Source: JANRLJ01 sp033762735 (lineage in GTDB: Bacteria; Chloroflexota; Anaerolineae; Aggregatilineales; Phototrophicaceae). Taken from it: a DNA stretch of 64,000 bases. The position numbers and the translations under genes were made by a program. The stretch spans positions 1 through 64,000 of the forward strand of contig JANRLJ010000179.1 in NCBI GenBank assembly GCA_033762735.1, written 5' to 3'. The notes beneath the pieces are model-generated. The model was not told the origin of the DNA and made no database searches. It worked only from the letters and a program-made list of their open reading frames with translations. Positions 35,183 through 46,205 of the stretch are shown piece after piece. The stretch's first letter is position 1. The number at the start of each line of letters is the position of its first letter.

Positions 35183-35307
35183 TTGATTGTGGACGGGTAG
35201 ATGAGTATGCTGCAAATTGTGTTCGAATAAGGGATTACAGATTTTCTACGAGAGCAGTGAGGGATGAATTACGTCGAAGTCGGCAGGGAACATATCCCTC
35301 GTTTTTT
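35183..35307 (+). ncRNA. Candidate small RNA with promoter and terminator
   Basis: On the plus strand TTGATT (35183-35188) and TATGCT (35206-35211) are spaced by 17 bases, predicting a start near 35218. A hairpin GAGGGAT/ATCCCTC (35259-35265 with 35294-35300) followed by GTTTTTT lies downstream. Together they predict an untranslated RNA of about 90 bases, divergent from the beta-helix gene. The terminator loop is large (28 bases), so this is tentative. Confidence 0.28.
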
Positions 35308-35508
35308 AAGATTGTGTTATAAAAATGTTAAAGGTTGGAGTAGGTTTAGAAAATGGTAAAAAATGTATGAATTTTGGTTATCTTTGTTGGGCAACTTGGC
35401 TGCTAAAAGAACTTCTGATGGCTAAAATAAAAAACTATTTATAAGTGTTGTCACAGTTGTTACAATTCATTAACCGAACTCAGCAGCAAAGGCCAGTACA
35501 TAGTGGGC

Positions 35509-35536
35509 TTGACAAATAGGGGAGGGTGGATAGAAT
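35509..35536 (+). promoter_or_regulatory. tRNA-Gly promoter
   Basis: TTGACA (35509-35514), a 16-base spacer and TAGAAT (35531-35536) form a near-consensus promoter whose start point falls a few bases before the tRNA at 35547. Confidence 0.85.
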
Positions 35537-35546
35537 GAAAAGTAAT

Positions 35547-35619
35547 GCGGGTGTAGCTCAGTTGGTAGAGCGTTTGCTTCCCAAGCAAAATGTCACGGGT
35601 TCGAGTCCCGTTACCCGCT
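35547..35619 (+). tRNA. tRNA-Gly (anticodon CCC)
   Basis: A complete 73-base cloverleaf. The acceptor stem GCGGGTG pairs with TACCCGC (one G-T pair), the D-arm is GCTC-AGTTGGTA-GAGC, the anticodon stem TTTGC/GCAAA holds the loop TTCCCAA with anticodon CCC, and the T-arm is ACGGG-TTCGAGT-CCCGT. The discriminator is T, usual for bacterial tRNA-Gly. The 3' CCA is not encoded and must be added enzymatically. It reads GGG codons. Confidence 0.96.
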
Positions 35620-35625
35620 CAGCAG

Positions 35626-35659
35626 AACGCTTACTTGAAAAAGGTAAGCGTTTTTGTTT
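35626..35659 (+). terminator. Intrinsic terminator of the tRNA gene
   Basis: AACGCTTAC (35626-35634) pairs perfectly with GTAAGCGTT (35644-35652) around a 9-base loop, followed by TTTGTTT, 6 bases after the tRNA end. Confidence 0.88.
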
Positions 35660-35759
35660 CCAGCATTGACGCTCTTTCGCTGCACAACTAAAATGCTGGT
35701 CACTTTTCGCACGAACCTGTTGATCCCAACACTTCAACACCCATTGAGGAGTTCCGGCA

Positions 35760-36413
35760 GTGGCCGATTTCACGTTAGAACTACAACCGCGTAGCGTTAC
35801 TGGGAAGAAAGTTAACCAACTGCGCCGTGACGGGCTGGTTCCCGTCACGGTGTATGGGCCGAAAATCAATCCCCTGACTCTTCAAGTGGCGTATCGTCCA
35901 CTCGAGGTGGTGCTTATGAAGGCAGGCGGCACCAACCTGATCGATCTGACCGCGGAGGGACAGACCGTGACCGTACTGGCACGTGAAGTCCAGCGTGATC
36001 CGATCAAGGGACGGATTCGCCATGTCGATTTCTTCGCGATTGATCAGACCAGCACCATTCGCATTGATGTTCCGGTGCATCTGATCGGCGAAAGCCCGGC
36101 GGTGAACCAGGGCAGGGGGATTCTCCTGCAGGGTGCGAACACCCTCACGATTGAAGTGCTGCCCAGCAAGATGCTGCATTCCATTGAAGTTGATCTTTCT
36201 AAGCTGGTTGATGTAACCCACAGTATTCACGTCAGCGACCTTAACCTGGGGCCGGACGTGGTCATCATCAATGAACCCGAAGAAATGATTGTTCGCGTGA
36301 GCCAGTCGTCTGCGGCACGCGCTGAGGAAGACCTGGAAGCGGCTGAAGCGGGGGTGATCGAACCCGAAGTCATCGGTCGCGGCAAGTCCGACGAAGACGA
36401 AATCGACGACTAA
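35760..36413 (+). CDS. rplY: 50S ribosomal protein L25/general stress protein Ctc
   Basis: A 217-residue protein of the long L25/CTC form. The N-terminal L25 domain (about 1-95) binds 5S rRNA and has the usual GKKVNQLRRDGLVPVTVYG, LAREVQRDP and RHVDFF segments; the C-terminal TL5/CTC beta domain (about 96-190) ends in an acidic tail. Start is GTG 35760 with GAGGAG 8 bases upstream. It is transcribed after the tRNA terminator and ends at a shared terminator with gyrA. Nothing links it functionally to its neighbours. Confidence 0.92.
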   Translation: MADFTLELQPRSVTGKKVNQLRRDGLVPVTVYGPKINPLTLQVAYRPLEVVLMKAGGTNLIDLTAEGQTVTVLAREVQRDPIKGRIRHVDFFAIDQTSTIRIDVPVHLIGESPAVNQGRGILLQGANTLTIEVLPSKMLHSIEVDLSKLVDVTHSIHVSDLNLGPDVVIINEPEEMIVRVSQSSAARAEEDLEAAEAGVIEPEVIGRGKSDEDEIDD

Positions 36414-36440
36414 GGCGCAGGCAAGTTTCATACCTGAATC

Positions 36441-36469
36441 AAAACCGGGAGCCAAACACTCCCGGTTTT
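36441..36469. terminator. Bidirectional terminator between rplY and gyrA
   Basis: An 11-bp perfect stem (AAAACCGGGAG/CTCCCGGTTTT, 7-base loop) lies between the convergent rplY and gyrA genes. It is followed by T on the plus strand and preceded by A residues that supply a short T run on the minus strand. Confidence 0.85.
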
Positions 36470-36495
36470 TGATTTCTTGTGTGTTGGAGCAGTAC

Positions 36496-39099
<2,604 letters not shown>

Positions 39100-39509
39100 A
39101 GTTCTCCTGCGCCTGTGGAGCGGGGGGACAGGCGCACTGCTCCTTCTTCATCTTTGTTACTGAACGTGAGCGTGCTTCTCATGGAAATGCCATAGTGGGT
39201 GCTTGAGCGTCGTTCGCACAGTGATGTTCTCTAGTCGAACAAAATTTCGGAGAATGCACCCTTTGCTTGCTAACTTTATGCACATTATTATACGGTAAAA
39301 TTCTGTTAAAAGCGAGTAGCAGGTTGCTTTGTATCCCAAATACTAAGAGATATATCCCAAAGTAGGCGCACATTTTTTGCAATTTTCGTTAGAAAGGTGA
39401 AATAGTCCGATTAAATGATGATAGAACATGTGTTTGTGCGGAACGGTGTTCAAGCACATCGTCCAAAGATGGTGTTGTTAGCAGGTTCTCTAAAGCGGAG
39501 GAATAGCCT
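39100..39509. other. AT-rich divergent intergenic region between gyrA and the TPR gene
   Basis: 410 bases without a supported gene. On the minus strand TATAAT (39287-39292) is a likely gyrA -10 element, giving a leader of about 180 bases; no convincing -35 hexamer is present. The plus-strand promoter of the TPR gene was not located with confidence. Confidence 0.5.
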
Positions 39510-40619
39510 TTGATCGCAAAAAAATGGCTCATGATCGGTTTTGCAGTATTGGCTCTGTCACTTCTGCCTCGCACGTTTGCTCATCATCCCACACCACTCT
39601 TTATCCAACTCTTGGCCGAAGACTCCGCCGAGACACTTCCAACAGGCTTTCTGGATAGGGTGACGCAACGACTGGAAGCAGTTGAGCTGACGCCTGTCTT
39701 CATCACCGAGGAAAATAGTGAACAGCACGGTCAGTTCTGGCATCAACCTTCTCTGATTTTGAGCAGCGAGACAACCGGTGAGGAAATCGTGATCTCCGTT
39801 CGTCCATTTGCGACACTGCGCCTGCCCATATCTTCGGCTCTGGCCGCATCCCCAACCGCGCCTGTTGAAGTCAATATTTATGCTGAGGTGGAGCGCGATA
39901 GTAGTGCGTTCACGTTGATGACGGCCATGGGGTTGTACGTCTCGCATCGCTGTTCAGAAGCACTCCCGCTGTTTGATGCACTTGCCCAGGATGCAGACGT
40001 GACCAATCCCACGCTCGATTTCTACCGTGCAACCTGCCTTCTGATTGACGGCGAACTGGAGGCGGCACGCGCCCTCTATGAGCGTCAGCCGCCAGCAAAT
40101 GCCGAAAGCTGGGTCGAATACGTTCCGTTTGCACTCAATCTGGCGTGGATTGACCTACAGGAAGGTAATCCGGAGGAGTCTTTTCAGCGCTTAGAGACCG
40201 TGCTTAATCAGCTTGAAGACGAGGACAGTCCCGCTAGAATGGCGCTGCTGAGTGGAAGGGCGCGGCTGTATAGCCTGAACTTCCAGTATGACGCAGCAAT
40301 CGCAGACATGGATGCGGCTGTTGCGCTTGAGCCTGAAAATCCGGAACTGTATGTCCTGCGCGGGCAGATGGTCATGCTGCTGTATGAATGGGATCGGGTG
40401 CTGGAAAACTATAATACGGCGCTTGAACTCGACCCCCATTACGCCGACGCCTATTACTTCCGGGGTATTCTGTATTACTCCGTGCTGGAGCGGGAAACAG
40501 CGCTGGCTGATTTCGAGCATTATCTCACCCTGGTTCCCGCAGGCGGTTACAGCGATGAAGCCAGGCATTATGCCGAGTCCATCCGTGCGGAACTCGAAGC
40601 AGTGGGGGAAGGTGACTGA
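39510..40619 (+). CDS. Secreted or exported TPR-repeat protein
   Basis: A 369-residue protein with an N-terminal signal sequence (LMIGFAVLALSLLP, cleavage probably near TFAHH). Residues about 40-130 form a small beta domain; from about 135 to 355 there are tetratricopeptide-type helical repeats, clearest in YDAAIADMDAAVALEPENPE and WDRVLENYNTALELDPHYAD. TPRs mediate protein-protein contacts. Start is TTG 39510, with GGAGG 8 bases upstream. It precedes the penicillin-acylase gene by 112 bases on the same strand, so they may be co-transcribed. No enzymatic motif is seen. Confidence 0.75.
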   Translation: MIAKKWLMIGFAVLALSLLPRTFAHHPTPLFIQLLAEDSAETLPTGFLDRVTQRLEAVELTPVFITEENSEQHGQFWHQPSLILSSETTGEEIVISVRPFATLRLPISSALAASPTAPVEVNIYAEVERDSSAFTLMTAMGLYVSHRCSEALPLFDALAQDADVTNPTLDFYRATCLLIDGELEAARALYERQPPANAESWVEYVPFALNLAWIDLQEGNPEESFQRLETVLNQLEDEDSPARMALLSGRARLYSLNFQYDAAIADMDAAVALEPENPELYVLRGQMVMLLYEWDRVLENYNTALELDPHYADAYYFRGILYYSVLERETALADFEHYLTLVPAGGYSDEARHYAESIRAELEAVGEGD

Positions 40620-40731
40620 CGGCGTATTTCCCTTACCGCTTTTGTGCAGGCAAATTGGTATAACCCCTTGCAGAGACTTTTGGTTACAATTCACAAACCG
40701 AACTGTTACTCTTGCCTTTTGGAGTTCAAAA

Positions 40732-43284
40732 ATGAACCTGTTTAAACGATTGCTTCTTAGCCTTACATTGCTGCTTTTGATCGGTGGTGTTGTTCAGGCG
40801 CAGGACGGCCCGCTGCCGCAGCATGACGGCGAATTAAGCGTTGTAGGGTTGACCGACAGCGTGGAGGTGCTGCGGGATGAATGGGGCGTGCCGCACATTT
40901 ACGCCAGCAACCTCTATGATCTGTTCTTTGCTCAGGGCTTCACCCAGGCCCAGGATCGCTGGTGGCAAATGGAATTCTTCCGCCACATTGGGAGTGGCGC
41001 GATTCAGGAACTCACCGGGCGAAACGAAGACCTGCTCGGCACCGATCTGTATCTGCGCACCCTCGGCTTTCGCGAAGTGGCCGCGCACGAACTGGAACAG
41101 AACTATGCGGGCGAGCTTGCTTCCTACATGCAGGCTTTTGCCGATGGCGTGAATGCCTATATCACCAGCCGAGAGCCAACCGGATTAGCGCTGGAATATG
41201 GACTGCTCCAGCTTTCGGGAGTGACCGTCGAAGTCGAACCCTGGACGCCTGTTGACAGCCTGGTGTGGGCGAAGATGATGGCGCAGGATTTGAGCGGGAA
41301 CGAGAGCACGGAGCGGTTGTTCTCCCGGCTTTACGCTGCTGGCTTTGACGAAGACATGCTGAATGACTGGCAGGTTGAGTGGGCGTATGGAGAGAAACCC
41401 ACCATCGTCGCCCCTGAAGATTTACCCATCACCGACACCAGTCTTGAAACCAGTTTCCGCTCACAGCTTGGCGTGGGGATAGTCGGGTTGGAGACACGGC
41501 TCACTGGAAATTTTGAACTGGATGACCTGCTCGCCCTCGGTTTGCCCGCCGATTCTGGCATTGGCAGTAACAACTGGGTGGCGCATGGTGATATTACGGA
41601 AACCGGGCTGCCGCTGATGGCGAACGACATGCACCTGGGGATTCAGATGCCGTCCATCTGGTACGAGATTGGGCTGCATTGTATGCCTGTGACCGAGGAT
41701 TGCCCGATGGATGTAGTTGGCTTTGCGCTTTCGCCATCCCCCGCCATCATCGCTGGGCATAACGCCAATATCTCCTGGGCGCTGACAAACACGAACGCGG
41801 ATACGCAGGATTTGTACCAGATTCGCGTTAATCCCGATAACCCGCTGCAATATGAATATAACGGCGAGTGGCGGGACATGACCGTGCGCGAGGAAACGCT
41901 CAACTTCGGCGACGGCTCAGAGCCGATCACGTTCCAGGTGCGTGAGACCCATTTTGGCCCGATTATGAATGACAACCAACTCAATGACGACGGCACGCTC
42001 AGCGGCTTCAACAATGAAAATCCTGTTGCAATGCGCTGGACAGCTCTGGAGCCGGGGACACTGTTTCGCGGCGTTCTGGGTGTGAACATGGCTTCCAACT
42101 GGAGCGAGTTTCGGGAGGCGCTGCGCGACTGGGATGTGCCGTCACAGAACATTATCTATGCGGATGTCGAGGGCAATATTGGCTATCAGCTTCCGGGCAA
42201 TTTCCCGATTCGCGCTGCTGACCATACCGGTCTGCTGCCCGTTCCTGGCTGGACGGATGAGTACGAATGGCGTGGATATATCCCCTATGATGCGCTGCCG
42301 CGTGTGCTGAACCCGGAGCGCGACTACATCGCCACCGCCAATCAGGCCATCGTCCCCCTCGAATACTACGATCAACTTGTGGACGCGATTGGCGGCGAAT
42401 TTGGCGCGGACTCCAACTATGAGATTGGCCGCTTCTACAACGATGGCTATCGCGGGCAGCGTATCAATGAACTGCTGGTCGAACTCGTCCCGCACAGCGT
42501 CCAAACTTTCCAGCAGATGCACGCGGACTCACTGGACATCAGTGCCCGTGAACTGCTGCCCATTTTTGGCGAACTGGAAATTGAAGACGCTGAACTGGCA
42601 GAAGTGCGCGATTGGCTGCTGGAATGGGATTATCGTGCCACAGCCGAGAGCGCACAGGCCACGTTATGGTATCAAGTATGGGTGCGGCTGACGGATAACC
42701 TGTGGAACGACGAACTGGAAGGGCTAAGTGCCTCCGATGGCAGCGATTGGTGGGCAACGATGTTGCTGCTAAGCCAACCCAATAACGTGTGGTGGGACGA
42801 CACAAGTACCGCAGACATAACCGAGACACGGGATGACGTTCTGCTGCGCTCGCTGGAAGAAGCCTACGCCGCGACGGTCGAAACGCTGGGCGAAGATCGC
42901 GAGGCATGGGCGTGGGGCGACCTGCATACGGTGACGTTTATCAGCAATCCGCTGGGCCAGAGTGGTATTGCCCCGGTGGAACGTCGGGTTAATCGCGGCC
43001 CCTTCCCGGTCAGTGCAACGACCAACGCCATTAATGCTATGACGTGGCGATTGGAAAACTTTACCATTCGCAACGGGCCATCACAGCGTGCAATTTACGA
43101 TGCCAGCAATTGGGACAACAGTGTTTCCATCCACACAACAGGGCAGAGCGGTCATCCCGACAGCGAACACTATGACGATATGATCGAACCCTGGATTAAT
43201 ATCGAATACCGCCCGATGGTGTTCAGCCGGGAAGCAGTCGAAGCGGCGGCGGTCAATACGCTGGTGCTGACGCCTGGGAATTAA
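40732..43284 (+). CDS. Penicillin acylase family (S45) Ntn-hydrolase, secreted
   Basis: An 850-residue precursor. A signal peptide (residues 1-24, ending VVQAQ) is followed by the alpha-chain region with the family motif DEWGVPHIYA and the FAQGFTQAQDRWWQME helix. The autocatalytic site is GSNNWV with nucleophile Ser279, which becomes the N-terminus of the beta chain. LPLMANDMHLG and GHNANISWALTNT are also typical. The family hydrolyses amide-linked acyl groups (beta-lactams, acyl-homoserine lactones, lipopeptides); the substrate here is unknown. ATG 40732 follows GGAG at about 8 bases. The frame is open upstream into the TPR gene but that part is not related to the family. Confidence 0.88.
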   Translation: MNLFKRLLLSLTLLLLIGGVVQAQDGPLPQHDGELSVVGLTDSVEVLRDEWGVPHIYASNLYDLFFAQGFTQAQDRWWQMEFFRHIGSGAIQELTGRNEDLLGTDLYLRTLGFREVAAHELEQNYAGELASYMQAFADGVNAYITSREPTGLALEYGLLQLSGVTVEVEPWTPVDSLVWAKMMAQDLSGNESTERLFSRLYAAGFDEDMLNDWQVEWAYGEKPTIVAPEDLPITDTSLETSFRSQLGVGIVGLETRLTGNFELDDLLALGLPADSGIGSNNWVAHGDITETGLPLMANDMHLGIQMPSIWYEIGLHCMPVTEDCPMDVVGFALSPSPAIIAGHNANISWALTNTNADTQDLYQIRVNPDNPLQYEYNGEWRDMTVREETLNFGDGSEPITFQVRETHFGPIMNDNQLNDDGTLSGFNNENPVAMRWTALEPGTLFRGVLGVNMASNWSEFREALRDWDVPSQNIIYADVEGNIGYQLPGNFPIRAADHTGLLPVPGWTDEYEWRGYIPYDALPRVLNPERDYIATANQAIVPLEYYDQLVDAIGGEFGADSNYEIGRFYNDGYRGQRINELLVELVPHSVQTFQQMHADSLDISARELLPIFGELEIEDAELAEVRDWLLEWDYRATAESAQATLWYQVWVRLTDNLWNDELEGLSASDGSDWWATMLLLSQPNNVWWDDTSTADITETRDDVLLRSLEEAYAATVETLGEDREAWAWGDLHTVTFISNPLGQSGIAPVERRVNRGPFPVSATTNAINAMTWRLENFTIRNGPSQRAIYDASNWDNSVSIHTTGQSGHPDSEHYDDMIEPWINIEYRPMVFSREAVEAAAVNTLVLTPGN

Positions 43285-43318
43285 CCCCGCCCCGCTACAA
43301 CCTTAAGACAACGCAAAA

Positions 43319-43353
43319 CAACCGGGGAGCGACAAGGCTCCCTGGTTGCTTTT
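43319..43353 (+). terminator. Intrinsic terminator of the acylase gene
   Basis: A 12-bp stem with one G-T pair (CAACCGGGGAGC/GCTCCCTGGTTG) and a 6-base loop is followed by CTTTT, 35 bases after the acylase stop codon. Confidence 0.8.
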
Positions 43354-43382
43354 CAGAATGATAACGGGGTGTGAAAACTGAA

Positions 43383-43595
43383 CTAACCGATGCGTCCCGT
43401 CGCCAGCAGCAGCGCCAGCCCCAGAACCGCCACATTCATGAAGAGGAAGATGGAAATAAACATCCGTTCAATCGGAGTCATCCCCAGGAAAAGCGCGTCG
43501 TCAGAGCGAACAGCTTCCCCACCGAAGCCGTCGTCGTCGTCAAACAGGCTCGCTTCTTCTTCGTCTGCTTCCCTGCGCAGATCATCCAGCGACAT
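43383..43595 (-). CDS. Small acidic single-pass membrane protein
   Basis: A 70-residue protein not recognised as a named family. Residues 1-30 are strongly acidic (DEEE, DDDDG), then FLGMTPIERMFISIFLF leads into one hydrophobic helix (about 45-65) ending in a short basic tail. An AGGGGAAAGG purine tract lies just upstream of ATG 43595, which supports it as real. It faces convergently into the acylase terminator. The acidic N-terminus is probably cytosolic. Confidence 0.6.
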   Translation of the reverse strand: MSLDDLRREADEEEASLFDDDDGFGGEAVRSDDALFLGMTPIERMFISIFLFMNVAVLGLALLLATGRIG

Positions 43596-43648
43596 AACGA
43601 ACCTTTCCCCTCTTAAGCATTAAGTTTATAGTAGGATTGTAGCATATG

Positions 43649-43665
43649 ACCGACTATATGTCGGT
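43649..43665 (-). other. Short inverted repeat between two minus-strand genes
   Basis: ACCGAC and GTCGGT pair around a 5-base loop, 57 bases after the stop of the 481-residue gene and upstream of the small membrane protein gene. There is no T tract, so it may be an operator or weak processing hairpin rather than a terminator. Confidence 0.3.
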
Positions 43666-43722
43666 TTGAATTGTGTAACACCTTAACGCTTTTTGCGTTG
43701 CGCTGTGTCCCGCTTCCTTAGG

Positions 43723-45168
43723 TTAGCTTGCGCGCCGCCAAACGTTGTCGATCAACCGAAAGAGAACGGTTTCCTCACGAAGACTGCCTTCTGCACCAAT
43801 CTGAACGGTTGCGCTGCGCTGCGGTGCGCCGTTCGCACCAGGCTCAGCAGGCGAAACCAGGCTGACGACCATCGGCTCCGCCGGGAGATTGGCGTTGTAA
43901 CGGGCAGAGGCCAGTGCATAGACTGCCGGATCCCCCACATCGTACAGGTTCAGGAAACCCTGGCTGTCTCCGACGGCGATCAACTCCGATTCGGTATTCA
44001 GCCGCCACGTGAAAAAGTCGCGCCAATCGAGCGGCATCTGATCGAGTGTGGAAACGCCGGTAATGCTGCTCAGAATCGCAATCGAGGAGTCCGGCAGCAG
44101 TGCGCGTATGAGCTGACCAACAGCACCTTCTCCATAATTGGTCGCCAGGCTGTCGATGAGATAGCTGCCTGCGTCAATCTGCACCATCCGCCCGACCAGC
44201 CACGCCACGACTGCGCCGCGAAGGTAAGCGGCATCGGTGCGAGGCAGCGGGATGACGTTCCTGCCGACCTCGTTGACCAGGCGTTCAGCCACAAGATTAG
44301 CCGCCTGAATCTGCATTTCCGGCGTAAAGGGCAAGTCCGCCCGCGCCTGTCCCAGAAAGGGCGAAGGGATGGTCAGCCGCCACGCCGTTTCATCCGCCCA
44401 CGCAAGCTGTGCTCCGTTTTCCGCCACCACATTGACCTGAAGCGAAGGCACAGGCGAACAGGTCAACGCTTCACAGGTCAACGCGAACCATGCCGCCAGA
44501 TTGTCGGCAAGCGACCGTGCAAAGGGTTTATCGACCTGACGGTAACTTACATTCACCGTTCCCGCCTGAAGGGTCTCCGTTTCGCCCCAGAAGGTATAAT
44601 CCGGTGGGACACGCCGCCAGCCGTCAATCAGTTCATCGACCTCGTCGGGGCCGTTGAACGCCTTGCCATCGTTATCGTCGTCATCGGGGCCGTCATCGGG
44701 ATAGCGGAAATAGAACCAGATCAGCTCGTAGGGTACGCCATCCACGATTTCTTCCACTCGCACCCGCGCCCGCAGATCATCAATCACGATGTCCTTGATA
44801 TTGCCGGTAAGCTGCACATTGCTGCGCAGCAAAAGCGCCTGATAATCGTCGAACACCTGCCGCCGCGCGTCCATCCAGCCGACATCGCCGCTGCGCTGAA
44901 GCTCGTAAAAGTCCTCAAAATTGCCCAGCCGCAGGTTGGTGATTTCCGTATCGACCACGTCACGCAGCAGTTGTTCCTGCTGCCGTTGGACTTCCCGCAG
45001 TCGCCAGTTGAGCAGCGCCGCCACACCCCCAAAGATCGCCAGCAGAACGATCACCAGCATCAGCAGCCGCAGCCGTGCGATGCGGCGGGCGCGGGCGGCC
45101 TCTGGCGCTTCGCCTGCCTTGTAGGTGTTCTGCTCGGCTTCAATTTCCCAATCAAGTTTAATGCCCAT
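43723..45168 (-). CDS. Single-pass membrane protein of unknown function
   Basis: A 481-residue protein with a basic N-terminal region (ARARRIARLRLL), one membrane helix at about 35-53 and a large extracytoplasmic part. The outer part contains a heptad-like stretch (RLREVQRQQEQLLRD), an NTF2-like segment (about 70-180) with an Asp-rich loop PDDGPDDDDNDG, and a helical C-terminal domain. The latter resembles the layout of peptidase-MA-like proteins, but no HExxH is present, so catalysis is unlikely. It lies 24 bases downstream of the biotin ligase gene and is probably co-transcribed. Function unknown. Confidence 0.65.
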   Translation of the reverse strand: MGIKLDWEIEAEQNTYKAGEAPEAARARRIARLRLLMLVIVLLAIFGGVAALLNWRLREVQRQQEQLLRDVVDTEITNLRLGNFEDFYELQRSGDVGWMDARRQVFDDYQALLLRSNVQLTGNIKDIVIDDLRARVRVEEIVDGVPYELIWFYFRYPDDGPDDDDNDGKAFNGPDEVDELIDGWRRVPPDYTFWGETETLQAGTVNVSYRQVDKPFARSLADNLAAWFALTCEALTCSPVPSLQVNVVAENGAQLAWADETAWRLTIPSPFLGQARADLPFTPEMQIQAANLVAERLVNEVGRNVIPLPRTDAAYLRGAVVAWLVGRMVQIDAGSYLIDSLATNYGEGAVGQLIRALLPDSSIAILSSITGVSTLDQMPLDWRDFFTWRLNTESELIAVGDSQGFLNLYDVGDPAVYALASARYNANLPAEPMVVSLVSPAEPGANGAPQRSATVQIGAEGSLREETVLFRLIDNVWRRAS

Positions 45169-45192
45169 ACCGTTTCCTGAAAGCCAATTCCC

Positions 45193-45951
45193 TCAATCGC
45201 CACCGAGCGCGATATCGCCCGCGATGATGCGATGGACTTCACCTCTTGAGTTGCGCACCAGCAGCGCCCCCTCACCATCGACCGTTTCCGCCACGCCGCG
45301 TATCATCCCATCTTTTGCCATCACCGAAATCGGCTGGCCGAGCATGGACAAGTGCTGCCGCCACCTCTGAAATAAGTAGGGTGTGCCCAGATGCGTCATC
45401 CAATCATCCACCCGTTCCAGCAGCACAGCGAGCAGTTGTGCCCGATCTGTCTGGATGCCAAGCGCGGGTTCAATGCTGATTGCGCTGCTTTCCAGGTCTG
45501 TTCCGTCAAAATCCACCCGCACGTTGACGCCCATCCCAAGCGCGACCCCCAGCAGCCGTTCGCCTTCCCACACGGCCTCAGGCAGAATGCCGCAGACTTT
45601 TTTCTCCTGAAGCTGTACATCGTTCGGCCACTTGATGCCTATGTCCTGCGCACCCAGGCTTTTCAGCACGTCCATGATTGCCAGCGCACCGAGCATTGTC
45701 ACCTGATGCAGTGACTCGCTGTTAGGGCGCAAAATCACGCTTACGGCCAGCGCGACTCCCAGCGGCGTATACCAGCCATGTCCGCGTCGCCCGCGACCGT
45801 TGACCTGCTCATCCGCGATCACCGCAGCGCCGGCAGGCGCACCCTCGCGCAGCCATTCCAGCGCGACATCCTGCGTGCTGCCAATCGACTCATAGAAGCG
45901 AAAGGGGCGAGCGTCAAGCAGTTGATCCAGTTTTTCTTGAGAGAGGGACAT
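45193..45951 (-). CDS. birA: Biotin--[biotin carboxyl-carrier protein] ligase
   Basis: A 252-residue biotin protein ligase that attaches biotin to carboxylase carrier domains. Conserved motifs are IGSTQDVA (substrate loop), the biotinyl-AMP loop GRGRRGHGW (about 52-60), KWPNDV (about 107-112) and CGILPEAVW. There is no N-terminal helix-turn-helix, so it is the monofunctional type without repressor role. ATG 45951 (MSLSQEKL) is preferred over an in-frame codon at 45999. Its likely target is the BCCP domain of the carboxylase encoded at 56496-58502. Confidence 0.93.
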   Translation of the reverse strand: MSLSQEKLDQLLDARPFRFYESIGSTQDVALEWLREGAPAGAAVIADEQVNGRGRRGHGWYTPLGVALAVSVILRPNSESLHQVTMLGALAIMDVLKSLGAQDIGIKWPNDVQLQEKKVCGILPEAVWEGERLLGVALGMGVNVRVDFDGTDLESSAISIEPALGIQTDRAQLLAVLLERVDDWMTHLGTPYLFQRWRQHLSMLGQPISVMAKDGMIRGVAETVDGEGALLVRNSRGEVHRIIAGDIALGGD

Positions 45952-45985
45952 AGTAGGCCTACGAAAATCAAACCAAATCATTAAA

Positions 45986-46012
45986 CCGCCAAGACGCAAA
46001 GAACGCCAAGAC
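45986..46012. repeat. Intergenic 9-base periodic repeat, copy 1
   Basis: Three consecutive 9-base units (CCGCCAAGA, CGCAAAGAA, CGCCAAGAC) lie in the gap between birA and the HIT gene. A similar array with the same period is at 60863-60889. Confidence 0.6.
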
Positions 46013-46140
46013 TTTGACCATAATTTTCGAGTCCCTGCGGTTCACAGTTGTTGGCACTTCTTCCATCAGATTATGAAAGGATTGGGAGCATCACGGTGCA
46101 TTGAATTCCATTGTAACATGACTGACTGCTTTTTCGTGGC

Positions 46141-46170
46141 TTGTAAGGCGGGGACAGCCACCCCTATAAT
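46141..46170 (+). promoter_or_regulatory. Promoter of the HIT gene
   Basis: TTGTAA (46141-46146), an 18-base spacer and a perfect TATAAT (46165-46170) predict a transcript start near 46177, about 30 bases before the HIT gene ATG. Confidence 0.65.
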
Positions 46171-46205
46171 GAGAATTAAACACCAATTTGATTTTTGATG
46201 AACTG

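Larger units (their letters stand above)
35169..35546 (+). other. AT-rich intergenic region with regulatory signals
   Basis: No protein gene is supported here. The segment is clearly more AT-rich than its surroundings. It should contain the beta-helix promoter (minus strand, not confidently located), a possible plus-strand small RNA (35183-35307) and the tRNA promoter (35509-35536). Confidence 0.6.

Noticed and set aside
40288..40731. Upstream extension of the acylase reading frame through the TPR gene
   Set aside because: The extension overlaps a real TPR gene in another frame, and the signal peptide and ribosome-binding site place the start at 40732.
43723..45180. 495-codon plus-strand open frame (43693-45180) opposite the 481-residue membrane protein
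   Set aside because: The minus-strand frame has a credible membrane helix, start and operon position; the plus-strand product has none.
45986..46012. CRISPR-like array
   Set aside because: Only three 9-base units with no spacers; no cas genes are present anywhere in the window.
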